Source: Rhizobium leguminosarum (GTDB taxonomy: Bacteria; Pseudomonadota; Alphaproteobacteria; Rhizobiales; Rhizobiaceae). Taken from it: 64,000 nt of DNA. This document shows, in pieces, positions 51,059 to 60,154 of this stretch. The stretch covers positions 186,001 through 250,000 of the forward strand of contig NZ_MZMU01000001.1 of the NCBI RefSeq assembly GCF_004123835.1, read 5' to 3'. The translations under genes were made by a program, and so were the position numbers. How positions within the stretch are numbered: position 1 is the first letter of the stretch; every line of letters starts with the position of its first letter. The notes beneath the pieces are model-generated. The model made no database searches. It saw only the letters and a program-made list of their open reading frames with translations, and was not told the DNA's origin.

Positions 51059-51984
51059 CCAGCCTGTTCTCCATCGTCCTGGCCGCCATCCTCGGCCTGC
51101 TTGCCGTCGCCTCCGCGATCGGTTTCGTCCTGCAGCGGCGCGCGACCGAGCCCGGCTCCGTCGCTACCGTCCAAAATCTCAACGCCCGGATTCGCTCCTG
51201 GTGGATCATGGTCGCAGTGTTCGGCGGCGCGATCCTGCTCGGCGACACGGCGACGGTCATCCTGTTCGCATTCCTGTCCTTTATGGCGCTTCGCGAATTC
51301 TGGACGCTGACACCATCGCGGCGCGGCGATCATCTGGCGCTTTTCCTGTCCTTCTTCGTTGTGCTGCCGCTGCATTACGTGCTGCTCGGAACGGAATGGT
51401 ACGGCCTGTTTGCGATCTTCATCCCGGTCTATGCTTTCCTGATCCTGCCGGCGGTGGCGACATTGACGGGTGACGTCAACGAATTCCTCGCCCGCAGCGC
51501 CAGGGTGCAATGGGGGTTGATGCTGACGGTCTATTCGATCAGCCACGCTCCCGCACTCCTCATGCTGGAGACCGGCACGCCGTCGGCGCTCCTTCTCGTC
51601 TATCTGGTCGTGGTCGTACAGCTCAGCGACGTCTTCCAATATGTCTGGGGCAAGCTCCTCGGAAAGCACCGTTTCTCGCCGAATATCAGCCCGTCGAAGA
51701 CGCTCGAAGGGCTGGTCGGAGGCGGCGCCTCGGCCATCCTTGTGGGAACGCTGCTTTATCGCCTGACGCCGTTTTCACCGCTGCAGGCCGCTGCCATCAG
51801 CACGGTCATCGTCGTCGCCGGCTTTTTCGGCGGCTTCGTGCTCTCGGCCATCAAGCGCGATCTCAATGCCAAGGACTGGGGCTATGTGATCGAGGGCCAT
51901 GGCGGGGTGCTCGATCGCCTGGATTCTATCACCTTCGCCGCACCGCTGTTCTTCCACATCGTCCGCTACTGGTTCACCACATAG
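51055..51984 (+). CDS. Phosphatidate cytidylyltransferase (CdsA family)
   Basis: A 309-residue polytopic membrane protein. The CDP-diglyceride synthase signature is seen near the C terminus: 'SAIKRDLNAKDWGYVIEGHG', with the Lys-Arg, Lys-Asp and His-Gly elements in order. It makes CDP-diacylglycerol from phosphatidate and CTP, the donor a CDP-alcohol transferase uses. Being placed with its possible user (49812) and acyl donor step (50438) suggests a dedicated, accessory lipid pathway; the housekeeping cdsA is expected elsewhere. Confidence 0.87.
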   Translation: MTSLFSIVLAAILGLLAVASAIGFVLQRRATEPGSVATVQNLNARIRSWWIMVAVFGGAILLGDTATVILFAFLSFMALREFWTLTPSRRGDHLALFLSFFVVLPLHYVLLGTEWYGLFAIFIPVYAFLILPAVATLTGDVNEFLARSARVQWGLMLTVYSISHAPALLMLETGTPSALLLVYLVVVVQLSDVFQYVWGKLLGKHRFSPNISPSKTLEGLVGGGASAILVGTLLYRLTPFSPLQAAAISTVIVVAGFFGGFVLSAIKRDLNAKDWGYVIEGHGGVLDRLDSITFAAPLFFHIVRYWFTT

Positions 51985-51997
51985 AAGCTGGTTTTGG

Positions 51998-52321
51998 CTA
52001 AAACCGGTCGATCTCCTCGAGACTCTCGAACAGCCGGCGCTGAACATCCCGCTCCTGCTTGCCGATGGCGGTCATCAGCCTGCCCATCGTTCCCCGCAGG
52101 CCGTGCAATTCGTCGATCAGCTCCATGACGATATCGACGCCGGCTTCGTTGACACCCATGTTTCCCATAAGGTCCAGGATCAGCCGAGCGCGTGCGACGT
52201 CGGCGTCGCGAAATTGCCTCTGGCCGCCTGATGTCTCCGGGATCAGCCAGCCCTGTTCTATCCAGAGGTCGAGCTGGACGATGTCAATTTTCAAGTAAAG
52301 ACGGAATTCGAGATCATCCAT
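51998..52321 (-). CDS. CbpM-like chaperone modulator, MerR-type fold
   Basis: A 107-residue protein resembling CbpM: a MerR-like helix-turn-helix region ('WIEQGWLIPETSGGQRQFRD') followed by a long helix ('ARARLILDLMGNMGVNEAGV') and a coiled C-terminal helix. CbpM binds the J domain of CbpA and inhibits it. Directly follows the CbpA-like gene with two bases between. ATG at 52321 is the start; earlier frame overlaps the CbpA gene. Confidence 0.8.
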   Translation of the reverse strand: MDDLEFRLYLKIDIVQLDLWIEQGWLIPETSGGQRQFRDADVARARLILDLMGNMGVNEAGVDIVMELIDELHGLRGTMGRLMTAIGKQERDVQRRLFESLEEIDRF

Positions 52322-52323
52322 GA

Positions 52324-53238
52324 TCAAGCCTCCATGTTCTTTCTCGGATCGTAGGAGTTTGCGGTCGCCCATTCCTTCATCAAGGCCGTCAGCCGATCAT
52401 CCGGGGCGTCGGGCAGAACGATCTTCAGCGAGATGTAGACGTCGCCGTGTCCGCCGCCGCGTTTTACAACACCTTTGCTCTTGAGACGCAGGATCTTGCC
52501 CGTGTTCGAATGAGGCGGCAGCGTCAGATTGACCGGTCCCGACGGCGTCGGCACGCGAACCTTGCCACCAAGCACGGCCTCACTGAAGGAGATCGGCAGT
52601 TCCAGGCGGATATCGTCACCGTCACGCGTAAAGAAGCGGTGCGGGCGCACACGGATTTCGATCAGGGCATCGCCCACCGGCCCACCGCCGATGCCCGGCT
52701 CGCCCTTGCCGCGCAGCCGCAAGGTCTGGCCGTCGCGCGTCCCCGGCGGGATCTGTACGTCGAGCGCCGGACCATTCGGCATCTTGACCTCCGTCCTGGT
52801 GCCGTTGACGGCCTCGAGAAAGTCGACCTCCATGGAAAATTGCCGGTCACGGCCACGACCACGGGTCTGGCCACCGCCGGCACGACGTGAAAAGAAGCTG
52901 GCGAAGATATCGTCGGCATCGCTGAAATCGGCAAAGCCGGCGCTGTTGTGGTAGGGATCGCCAGGCCCGCTCTTCGACGCGTAGTCGCGGTAATAATTGC
53001 GTTGCGCCCGCTCGGCGCCCGTTATATCGATCTCGCCGCGGTCGAAGCGTCCGCGTTTTTCCTCATCGCTCAAGATCTCGTAGGCCGTTGAAATTTGCTT
53101 GAACCGTTCCTCAGCTTTTTTGTCGCCGGGGTTAAGGTCGGGGTGAAGTTTCTTGGCGAGCTTGCGGAACGCGCTTTGAATATCCTTTTGCGTCGCATCG
53201 CGTTTCACGCCCAGAAGCTCGTAGGGATCCTGGCTCAT
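52324..53238 (-). CDS. cbpA: DnaJ-class co-chaperone, CbpA-like
   Basis: A 304-residue J-domain protein. The J domain has HPD at residues 32-34 ('KLHPDLNPGD'); a Gly-rich linker and two C-terminal peptide-binding domains ('MPNGPALDVQIPPGTRDGQT') follow, and there is no zinc finger. This is the class II or CbpA arrangement. It stimulates DnaK, and is paired with a CbpM-like inhibitor. The ATG at 53238 has GGAGATAT upstream; the frame extends without similarity. Confidence 0.87.
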   Translation of the reverse strand: MSQDPYELLGVKRDATQKDIQSAFRKLAKKLHPDLNPGDKKAEERFKQISTAYEILSDEEKRGRFDRGEIDITGAERAQRNYYRDYASKSGPGDPYHNSAGFADFSDADDIFASFFSRRAGGGQTRGRGRDRQFSMEVDFLEAVNGTRTEVKMPNGPALDVQIPPGTRDGQTLRLRGKGEPGIGGGPVGDALIEIRVRPHRFFTRDGDDIRLELPISFSEAVLGGKVRVPTPSGPVNLTLPPHSNTGKILRLKSKGVVKRGGGHGDVYISLKIVLPDAPDDRLTALMKEWATANSYDPRKNMEA

Positions 53239-53382
53239 ACATATCTCCGGTCGGGCAGCGAATCCTGCTGGTTGGCTTGGCAATGATATAGGTGGTCGGG
53301 CGACCGCCGGGGAGGGGAGGCCGACCGCTCTGATCGACGTCAATCCGATAAAGCGCCCGTTGTCACGCAAGCTCTGTGGAGC

Positions 53383-53850
53383 TTAGAACAACGCCGCGAC
53401 TTCCGCTGCGGATGCCGAGCCTTCCTGCGCGTGATCTAGACGCCGATCGATAAGAACCGAGCACCCGGCATGGCGCACGACCTTGTCGACGATCGAGGAG
53501 AAGACGTAGTCGGTGATATCGGTCACGTGGGATGAAACCAGGATAAGATCGGCCGATTTCTCCCTTGCGACGGAGACGAGCAGGGAGGCTGCAACGCCGA
53601 TGCGAACCTCGATCATCGCCGGAATTTCCATCTCCTTGCAGAGCGATGCTAGTTTCTTTTCGGCGTCGACGATGGCGGTCGTTTCGAATTCCTCGGGAAG
53701 CTCCGTCAGATGACGGCGGGGGATATTCTCGATGACGTGCATGACGACGATGCTTCCGCCTTCGTCCACCAGCGCAGCAGCCCGGCGCAGAAGGCGGCTG
53801 GCCGTTTCGCGGGGACCCATGCCGATGCCGCAGATGATCGTCCGATACAT
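53383..53850 (-). CDS. Universal stress protein (UspA-type), degenerate nucleotide motif
   Basis: A 155-residue Usp-fold protein beginning 'YRTIICGIGMGPRE'. The usual G-x2-G-x9-G-S/T motif of ATP-binding members is not conserved: the matching stretch reads 'SSHVTDITDYVFSSIVD', so ATP binding is doubtful. The role is stress survival, not a defined reaction. Start at ATG 53850. Confidence 0.75.
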   Translation of the reverse strand: MYRTIICGIGMGPRETASRLLRRAAALVDEGGSIVVMHVIENIPRRHLTELPEEFETTAIVDAEKKLASLCKEMEIPAMIEVRIGVAASLLVSVAREKSADLILVSSHVTDITDYVFSSIVDKVVRHAGCSVLIDRRLDHAQEGSASAAEVAALF

Positions 53851-54059
53851 TGAAATCCATATCCTCGAATGCGAATGATAGCACCGATCATACCAGTGTC
53901 GACCGTCCCGGCATTGACGAATATCAAGAAAGCGTGCCGCAACGGCAGCGCGCACCAAGCGGCCAGCTCTTCGGAAGGGCTTCCGGCTGAATCGTCGCAG
54001 TTGACGGCATGGCCATCGGCAACATTTCTAACCTGATGACGTCATTGATTGAGGTTCAA

Positions 54060-54908
54060 ATGCCGGATTTTGCGATTATCGGATCGGGCGCGATGGGAAG
54101 CGCTGTCGCCAAACGGCTGATCGACCACGGCGCGACGGTGCTGACCTATCTTGAGGGCAGGAGCGAGCAGACGATTGTCCGGGCAAAGGCAGCCGGCATG
54201 GTGCCGGTCGGCCGCCAGGAGCTGACGAAGGCCGAGCTGATCCTGTCGATCGTTCCACCGGCGGATGCGATCAAGGTCGCCGAACTCGTCGCGGACATAT
54301 CGGCGATGCAGGCGCCGCCGCCCTTCATCGACCTCAACGCGATTGCGCCGAAAACCATGCAGGCTTTGGCGGCACGCTTCGAAGGCAGCAGCGTCGAGGT
54401 GCTTGACGGTGCGATCATCGGCGGGCCGCCGGTCCCCGGCAAATCAGGTCCGACCATCTATATCAGCGGCGATATTGCGGAGCGAAGCCGGCCGCTCGAG
54501 GATTGCGGCCTGCGGATCCGCAGGCTCGACGGACCGCTCGGCGCCGCCTCGGCACTGAAGATGTGTTATGCCGGCATCAACAAGGGATTTATCGGCCTTG
54601 GCACTGCCATGCTGCTTACCGCATCGCGTTCAGGTGCTGCCGAAAGTCTGAAGGCGGAGCTCTCCGAAAGCCTTCCCGACATCGATCGCAAGCTGTCGAG
54701 ATCCATTCCCGACATGTATCCGAAAGCCTATCGATGGGTTGCCGAAATGCAGGAGATTGCCGATTTCCTTGGCGAGGATGATCCGGCCGCGACCATCTTC
54801 CGCGGCATGGCGGACGTCTTTTCCAGGATGGCTGATGACGTGGAGGGCAGCCGCGTGCTGGTCGGGCAGTTGGACGAGATCATCGGGCGCCCTGGAACCG
54901 ACAACTGA
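54060..54908 (+). CDS. NAD(P)-binding dehydrogenase, 6-phosphogluconate dehydrogenase-like (DUF1932)
   Basis: A 282-residue protein with an N-terminal NAD(P) Rossmann fold, 'IIGSGAMGSAVAKRL' (GxGxxG at residues 8-13), and a helical C-terminal DUF1932-type domain. 'LDGAIIGGPPVPGKSGPTIY' around 119-138 is the substrate loop of hydroxyacid dehydrogenases, and the Lys in 'ALKMCYAGINKG' is the expected catalytic base. The substrate is a 2- or 3-hydroxy acid. It converges on the TIM-barrel gene at 54975. ATG at 54060 follows GAGG. Confidence 0.8.
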   Translation: MPDFAIIGSGAMGSAVAKRLIDHGATVLTYLEGRSEQTIVRAKAAGMVPVGRQELTKAELILSIVPPADAIKVAELVADISAMQAPPPFIDLNAIAPKTMQALAARFEGSSVEVLDGAIIGGPPVPGKSGPTIYISGDIAERSRPLEDCGLRIRRLDGPLGAASALKMCYAGINKGFIGLGTAMLLTASRSGAAESLKAELSESLPDIDRKLSRSIPDMYPKAYRWVAEMQEIADFLGEDDPAATIFRGMADVFSRMADDVEGSRVLVGQLDEIIGRPGTDN

Positions 54909-54974
54909 CCTCCGCCGCCGGCACCCCACATCGGTGGAGCCGGCAGCAGGCTTCGTGCCCGATCCAGGCCATGC

Positions 54975-55799
54975 CTATATCGTTGCGAATAGCTCGACTT
55001 GTGCCCGGATCGCGACCTCGGTCGGCAAGCGCTCCATCGAACTCGCGCCGTAAAAGCCGTTGCAACCTCTGCAGCGGGCAAGCACATAGGCCGCATCCGC
55101 AGGCATGGCGATCGGACCGCCATGGCAGAGCACGATGATGTCGTCGCGGACTGACCTTGCGGCATCCGACCATTCGTTGATCTTCTCCACGCACCCGTCG
55201 AGCGTCAGCGCCGTTTCGGCGCCGATCGCGCCGCCTGTGGTCAGGCCGAGATGGCAGACGACGATATCAGCGCCGGCTTTGGTCATGGCAACGGCGTCCT
55301 CGCTGCTGAAGACATAGGGTGTGGTCAGCATGTCCTTGGCGTTGGCGCGGGCGATGATATCGATTTCCAGATCGAAGCCCATGCCGGTCTCTTCGAGATT
55401 GGCGCGGAATGTGCCATCGATCAGCCCGACCGTCGGAAAGTTCTGGATGCCGGCAAAACCCATTGCCTTCAACTCGTCGAGGAAGTGGTCGGGCAGCATG
55501 AAAGGATCGGTGCCGTTGACGCCGGCAAGCACCGGCGTGTGGCGCACGACCGGCAGGACTTCGCGGCCCATCTCCTTGACGATCTCGTTGGCATTGCCAT
55601 AGGCGAGCAGACCGGCAAGCGAGCCGCGTCCGGCCATGCGGTAACGGCCGGAATTGTAGATCACGATCAGATCGATGCCGCCGGCCTCCTCGCTCTTGGC
55701 GGACAGGCCGGTGCCGGCGCCGCCGCCGATGATCGGCCGGCCATCGACGATCTTGCGGCGAAGCTTGCTCAGAATGTCGTTTCTGTCGATGCGGGTCAA
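54975..55799 (-). CDS. TIM-barrel PEP-hydrolase-family protein (Tm-1 C-terminal type)
   Basis: A protein of about 274 residues of the phosphoenolpyruvate hydrolase/TIM-barrel signal-transduction family. '[20 protein letters not shown]' and '[20 protein letters not shown]' near the N terminus, and '[20 protein letters not shown]' later, are the hallmarks. It starts probably at TTG 55799 with GGAGAG upstream, or at ATG 55817 overlapping the previous stop. The reaction is not established. It follows a UPF0261 gene directly; the two together match the halves of the tomato Tm-1 protein. Confidence 0.82.
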   Translation of the reverse strand: MTRIDRNDILSKLRRKIVDGRPIIGGGAGTGLSAKSEEAGGIDLIVIYNSGRYRMAGRGSLAGLLAYGNANEIVKEMGREVLPVVRHTPVLAGVNGTDPFMLPDHFLDELKAMGFAGIQNFPTVGLIDGTFRANLEETGMGFDLEIDIIARANAKDMLTTPYVFSSEDAVAMTKAGADIVVCHLGLTTGGAIGAETALTLDGCVEKINEWSDAARSVRDDIIVLCHGGPIAMPADAAYVLARCRGCNGFYGASSMERLPTEVAIRAQVELFATI

Positions 55800-55809
55800 A
55801 ACTCTCTCC

Positions 55810-57006
55810 TCAGGCATGGATCTCATGGAAACCGGCAACGAGTGCCATGGCGAATTCCGGGCTGTTGATATGGGCGTCTATCTCGACGAGGCGCCTGTTC
55901 GGCGCGTCACGCCAGCCGGCGCGAATGGCGGAAAACAGCGCCTCGTCGGCTTCGGGATCATGGAATGGCTGACCAGCAGCGTCGATCGCTGAAACGCCCT
56001 GAAGCGGCAGCAGGAAGCGGACCGGACCCTGCATCCGGTTGAGCCGTTCGACGATGAAGGCGCCGATCCTGCGGTTTTCCTCCGGGGTGGTGCGCATCAG
56101 GGTCACTTGCGCATTGTGGACGTGAAGCCTGCGGTCGCGGAAGGGCGCCGGCACGGTGTCCCGCGCGCCGAAATTCACCATATCAACGGCACCGACCGAG
56201 CCGACATAGGGCAGCCCAGTGCGGATGATTGCGCCGAAGCGATCCTCGGTCGCCGGAAAGACACCGCCGATGAGAAGGTCGGGCACCTCCGTCGTCGTCA
56301 CGTCGATCACGCCCTGCAGCAGACCGGAATCGGCAAGCTTCTCCATCGACTGGCCACCGACGCCGGTCGCATGGAAGACGTAGATCTCATGCGTCTTGCC
56401 AAGCATCTCGCGGATCTGGGTCACGCAAGAGGTGGTGACGCCGAACATGGTCATGCCAATGCCCGGCCGATCATCGCTAGAGGCGGGGATCGGGTTGCCG
56501 GCCATGCCGGCTGCAGCATTTCCGGCATTGCCGATCACTCTGCGCGAGATCGCGTTCAAGCCGGCGACGTCGACGACGGAATACATCATGGTGAGATCAT
56601 TCGGTCCGACATAGGGCGCCACATTGCCCGAAGCGACCGTCGAGACCATCAGTTTCGGCACACCGATGGGAAGCGTCCGCATCGCCTCCGTCACCAGCGC
56701 GGTATTGCCGGTTCCGCCAAGGCCAAGCACGGCGCCGATATCGTTGCGCGATTTCAGGAACGCGGTCAGCGCCTTGGCCATGGCCGAAACCGCCGTTCCC
56801 CGGTCAGTCTGCCCGAGCACGGCCACGGCACCCTCAGGATGAAATTCGGCGACTTCGCGCGCCTGGATATCGGCGGCAGCACCTTCCCCAAGCGTACCGA
56901 CATCGACTAGCACGGCATCGGCTCCGGCCGAAAGAACCACCTCCCTGGCGTAGCTCAGTTCGGCGCCCTTGGTGTCGCAAGTGCCGACGATATAGACCTT
57001 TCCCAT
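55810..57006 (-). CDS. UPF0261 (Tm-1-like ATP-binding domain) protein
   Basis: A 398-residue protein of the UPF0261 family. '[20 protein letters not shown]' starts the first Rossmann-like subdomain; '[20 protein letters not shown]' and '[20 protein letters not shown]' are conserved, probably for nucleotide binding. Function in bacteria is unknown; it is fused to a TIM-barrel in the plant Tm-1 protein. ATG at 57006 follows GGGGAGGAAAA. First gene of a two-gene minus-strand unit, divergent from the GntR regulator. Confidence 0.83.
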   Translation of the reverse strand: MGKVYIVGTCDTKGAELSYAREVVLSAGADAVLVDVGTLGEGAAADIQAREVAEFHPEGAVAVLGQTDRGTAVSAMAKALTAFLKSRNDIGAVLGLGGTGNTALVTEAMRTLPIGVPKLMVSTVASGNVAPYVGPNDLTMMYSVVDVAGLNAISRRVIGNAGNAAAGMAGNPIPASSDDRPGIGMTMFGVTTSCVTQIREMLGKTHEIYVFHATGVGGQSMEKLADSGLLQGVIDVTTTEVPDLLIGGVFPATEDRFGAIIRTGLPYVGSVGAVDMVNFGARDTVPAPFRDRRLHVHNAQVTLMRTTPEENRRIGAFIVERLNRMQGPVRFLLPLQGVSAIDAAGQPFHDPEADEALFSAIRAGWRDAPNRRLVEIDAHINSPEFAMALVAGFHEIHA

Positions 57007-57078
57007 TGGTTTTCCTCCCCTTTTTGATCGTCTCCGACTTTCTTTCGATAAAATTCGAAGGTTTGTATTTTCCATATT

Positions 57079-57103
57079 GTATATTCTTCCGTATATTGCA
57101 TAC
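57079..57103. promoter_or_regulatory. GTATATT repeats between UPF0261 and GntR genes
   Basis: GTATATT occurs at 57079-57085 and 57091-57097, one helical turn apart (12 bp), and the second copy sits in GTAT-N5-ATAC (57091-57103). This AT-rich stretch in the 130-base divergent gap is the best candidate for the GntR-type regulator's operator. Confidence 0.45.
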
Positions 57104-57136
57104 TTAAGTCACGAATACCAGACGGAAATGGAGACC

Positions 57137-57802
57137 ATGAACGCACCGCGCCACCTCACCCTTCGCGAGCGGATCTACGAGGAAATCGTTCGCCTCATCG
57201 TCTCCGGCGAGCTGCCGAGCGGCGTCTCGATCGACGAAAAGGAACTGACGGAACGCCTGCAGGTCAGCCGCACGCCGTTTCGCGAGGCGATCGGCACGCT
57301 CGCCAAGGAAGGGCTGATCGAGATCAAGCCTTATCGCGGCTTCTTCGTGCGCAGCTTCACGCCAAAGGAGATCGACGACCTCTACGACCTTCGCAAGACG
57401 CTCGAATGCTTCGCCGTCGAACTTGCCGTCCCGCAGATGAGCGACCGGCATATCGCCGGCTTCGAACGCATGCTGGATGAGGCGGTGGCGGCACTCCGCC
57501 GCGGCGACATGGCGACCTACGGCATCCGCGACAAGGAGTTTCACGAGACCATCGCCGAACTTTCGGGAAGCGCGCCGCTGATCGAAACGCTGGCGCGGCT
57601 CGCGCTGCAGATCCAGATCTGCCGCTCGATCGCCAATGAGAGCCGCGATCTGGCCGAAAGGGCGGCCGAGGAGCGCGATCAGATCCTGCAGGCGTTCAGG
57701 GCGCGCGACATCCCGCGCGCAAAGGCGCTGATGCATGCGCATATCAGCGATGTCCAGCAGGCCGTCATGGCACGGTTTCAGAAGGAGAATCCGGCGCGTT
57801 AG
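57137..57802 (+). CDS. GntR-family regulator with FCD-type domain
   Basis: A 221-residue regulator: N-terminal winged helix ('IYEEIVRLIVSGELPSGVSI', 'ELTERLQVSRTPFREAIGTL') and a helical FCD domain with metal/ligand residues in 'FAVELAVPQMSDRHIAGFER' and 'DKEFHETIAELSG'. It is divergent from the UPF0261 gene and upstream of the sugar operon at 57894, so it may control both. Start at ATG 57137 after GGAGA; 57128 is possible. Confidence 0.87.
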   Translation: MNAPRHLTLRERIYEEIVRLIVSGELPSGVSIDEKELTERLQVSRTPFREAIGTLAKEGLIEIKPYRGFFVRSFTPKEIDDLYDLRKTLECFAVELAVPQMSDRHIAGFERMLDEAVAALRRGDMATYGIRDKEFHETIAELSGSAPLIETLARLALQIQICRSIANESRDLAERAAEERDQILQAFRARDIPRAKALMHAHISDVQQAVMARFQKENPAR

Positions 57803-57893
57803 CCGGATGAAACGCCAGTGGAATGAAGGAGAGGGAGGTCTCCTTTTCAACAATCGAAAAACGTGGCCGTGGAGCGGCCCGGAGGAGGGAACA

Positions 57894-59147
57894 ATGCTGA
57901 AATTTCTTGCCCGCAGCACGGCGCTAGCCGCGATGATCGCCGCAAGTTCGCTGGCGCATGCCGAAACCCTGAAAATGTGGGGTCCGGAACAGATCACCGA
58001 ACCGCTGGTCGCGCAGCTGTGGAACGGCATCAAGGCCGACTTCGAAAAGGCCAATCCCGGCGTCACCGTCGAATTCATGCCGCCGACCGGGACGATCAGC
58101 AACGGCGCGGTGCAGGCGGCGATCCAGTCGGATGCCGGCCCGGATGTGATCCTCACCAATTCCGGCATCGGCCGCATCAGCGTCGTCAGGAATGCCAAGC
58201 AGGTCATGCCGCTCACCGAGCAATATGAAAGGCGCAGCTGGAAAGATGAGATCTATCCCTGGCTCTACACCGAGCTGAAGGGCCAGTTCGGCGGCGAGAT
58301 CTACGAAGTTCCCGACGGTCTCGATGCGCTTGGCATCTGGTATCACAAGGATATTTTCGAAAAGGCCGGCTGGAAGATCCCGGCGACCTGGACCGAATTC
58401 GAAGCGCTGATGAAATCGATCCATGAGACCGGCCTGCAACCAATCGCCATCGGTCCTCGCACGACGGGCAGCGCCGGCCACCTCTTCGGCAACCTGCTGC
58501 AATCTGGGAGCGGCAAGGAAGTGATCGGCAAGGCGCTGCGCCGCGAGATCGCCTGGGACGATCCTTCGGTCGCCGCCGGCGCCATCCGGCTGCAGAAGCT
58601 GGTCGAAGCGGGCTACATCAAGAAGGAAATGGCAGGCCTCGATCTCGACGGAGCTTCGCGCCTCTGGTTCAACAAACGCGCGGCCATGTTCGTCGCCGGC
58701 CCGTGGTTTACCGCCAATGCCCGCAAGGCCGGCTATGACCTCGCGAATGCCGGTTACGCGCCGATGCCTTCTGACATCAAGGGTGCGACGATACCGACCG
58801 GCGGTGTCGGCTGGAGCTGGCTGGTGCCCGTCAATTCCAGGCAGCCGGAACTCGCAATGAAGTGGATCGACTTCGTGCTGTCGGATGCGGTGATGAAGAA
58901 GCGCGCGCAGGATCCGGCAAGCACGATGATCTATCCGCGCGAAATCCCGGACGTCGAGCCGCCTACCGCTGTGCTGAAGGATATCTTCGCCGCTGCCGCC
59001 GGCGGCGTTGGCTACAATCCGAGCGTCTATTTGCCCGGCACCGTGCTCGACACCTACTTCCAGGTCATCCAGGGCCTGATCTCCGGCCAGATCGGCGGCG
59101 AGGACGGCATGAAGCAGATCCAGGCGAAGATGGCAGAGGCGAAATAG
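57894..59147 (+). CDS. Carbohydrate ABC transporter substrate-binding protein, family 1
   Basis: A 417-residue exported protein with a Sec signal ('LARSTALAAMIAASSLAHAE'). The mature part fits solute-binding family 1: 'LKMWGPEQITEPLVAQLWNG', then 'YHKDIFEKAGWKIPATWTEF' and 'AAMFVAGPWFTANARKAGYD'. It binds the sugar for the permeases at 59147 and 60151. GGAGGAGGGA precedes the ATG. Confidence 0.9.
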   Translation: MLKFLARSTALAAMIAASSLAHAETLKMWGPEQITEPLVAQLWNGIKADFEKANPGVTVEFMPPTGTISNGAVQAAIQSDAGPDVILTNSGIGRISVVRNAKQVMPLTEQYERRSWKDEIYPWLYTELKGQFGGEIYEVPDGLDALGIWYHKDIFEKAGWKIPATWTEFEALMKSIHETGLQPIAIGPRTTGSAGHLFGNLLQSGSGKEVIGKALRREIAWDDPSVAAGAIRLQKLVEAGYIKKEMAGLDLDGASRLWFNKRAAMFVAGPWFTANARKAGYDLANAGYAPMPSDIKGATIPTGGVGWSWLVPVNSRQPELAMKWIDFVLSDAVMKKRAQDPASTMIYPREIPDVEPPTAVLKDIFAAAAGGVGYNPSVYLPGTVLDTYFQVIQGLISGQIGGEDGMKQIQAKMAEAK

Positions 59148-60154
59148 TGGTCATTCCAGAGACGCCCGGAAGCAAGGTCGTGGCTCCTCTCAGGGATGCG
59201 CCTGCCATGGCGGGACATACGGGCGGCCTGTCCGCCCGTATGTCCGAACGCCGGACGGCTGGGGCCGCCTCATCTGATGGTTCATCCGATGGCGATGCCC
59301 GCACCGCATTGTGGCTGATGGCGCCGGCGCTCGCCCTTTATGCCGCCTTCACCCTGCTGCCGATCGCCGCCACCTTCTGGCTGAGCTTCAACAGCTCCGC
59401 CGGCTTCAATACCTCCGCCAGCTTCGTCGGCATCGACAACTATGCCAAGGCGGCACAGGATCCGATCGTCTGGAAGAGCCTCGTCCATACCTTCCTCTGG
59501 CTGGCCTACCATGTGGTGATGGCAGGCGGTCTTGGCCTCCTGCTGGCGCTTGCCGTCAGCAGGCTGCGGATCACCCAGGTCTTCTTCCGCACCGCTTTCT
59601 TCCTGCCGCATCTGGTGTCGCTGGCGGTGGTCGGCGTTATCTGGGCCAATATCTACGATCCGTTCTTCGGCCTGCTGAATACGGCCCTGACACGGAGCGG
59701 GCTCGGCGCCTTCACGCAAGGCTGGCTTTCCGATCCCGCTTTGGTGCTCTTTTCCGTCAATGTCGCAAGCTCGTGGCAGGGTTTCGGCCTTTACATGCTG
59801 CTCTTTATCGCAGGCCTGCAGAATATCGACCGCTCGCTCTATGACGCAGCGGAAGTGGATGGCGCCAACACCTTCCAGAAACTGATCTACGTGACGCTGC
59901 CGGGGCTTCGCGAGGTCATGACCTTCGTCGTCTCGCTGGCGATGATCAACGGGCTGAAGGGTTTCGCCACCGTCTTCGTCATGACCAATGGCGGGCCGTT
60001 CTATCAGAGCGAGCTGATCACCACCTACATCTACCGGCTTGCCTTCCAGTCCCAGGACCACGGGCTTGCGGCGGTGCTCTGCATCCTGCTCAGCCTGCTT
60101 GCGATCACCATCACCATCGTCTTCAACCGCTGGCGCGCGAGGCTTTCGCAATGA
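59147..60154 (+). CDS. Carbohydrate ABC transporter permease, MalF/UgpA type
   Basis: A membrane protein of about 335 residues with six spans. EAA loop: 'YDAAEVDGANTFQKLIYVTLP'. The GTG at 59147 overlaps the binding-protein stop; ATG at 59207 or 59240 are also possible because the first 45 residues are not hydrophobic and not conserved. It overlaps the next permease by ATGA (60151). Confidence 0.85.
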   Translation: MVIPETPGSKVVAPLRDAPAMAGHTGGLSARMSERRTAGAASSDGSSDGDARTALWLMAPALALYAAFTLLPIAATFWLSFNSSAGFNTSASFVGIDNYAKAAQDPIVWKSLVHTFLWLAYHVVMAGGLGLLLALAVSRLRITQVFFRTAFFLPHLVSLAVVGVIWANIYDPFFGLLNTALTRSGLGAFTQGWLSDPALVLFSVNVASSWQGFGLYMLLFIAGLQNIDRSLYDAAEVDGANTFQKLIYVTLPGLREVMTFVVSLAMINGLKGFATVFVMTNGGPFYQSELITTYIYRLAFQSQDHGLAAVLCILLSLLAITITIVFNRWRARLSQ

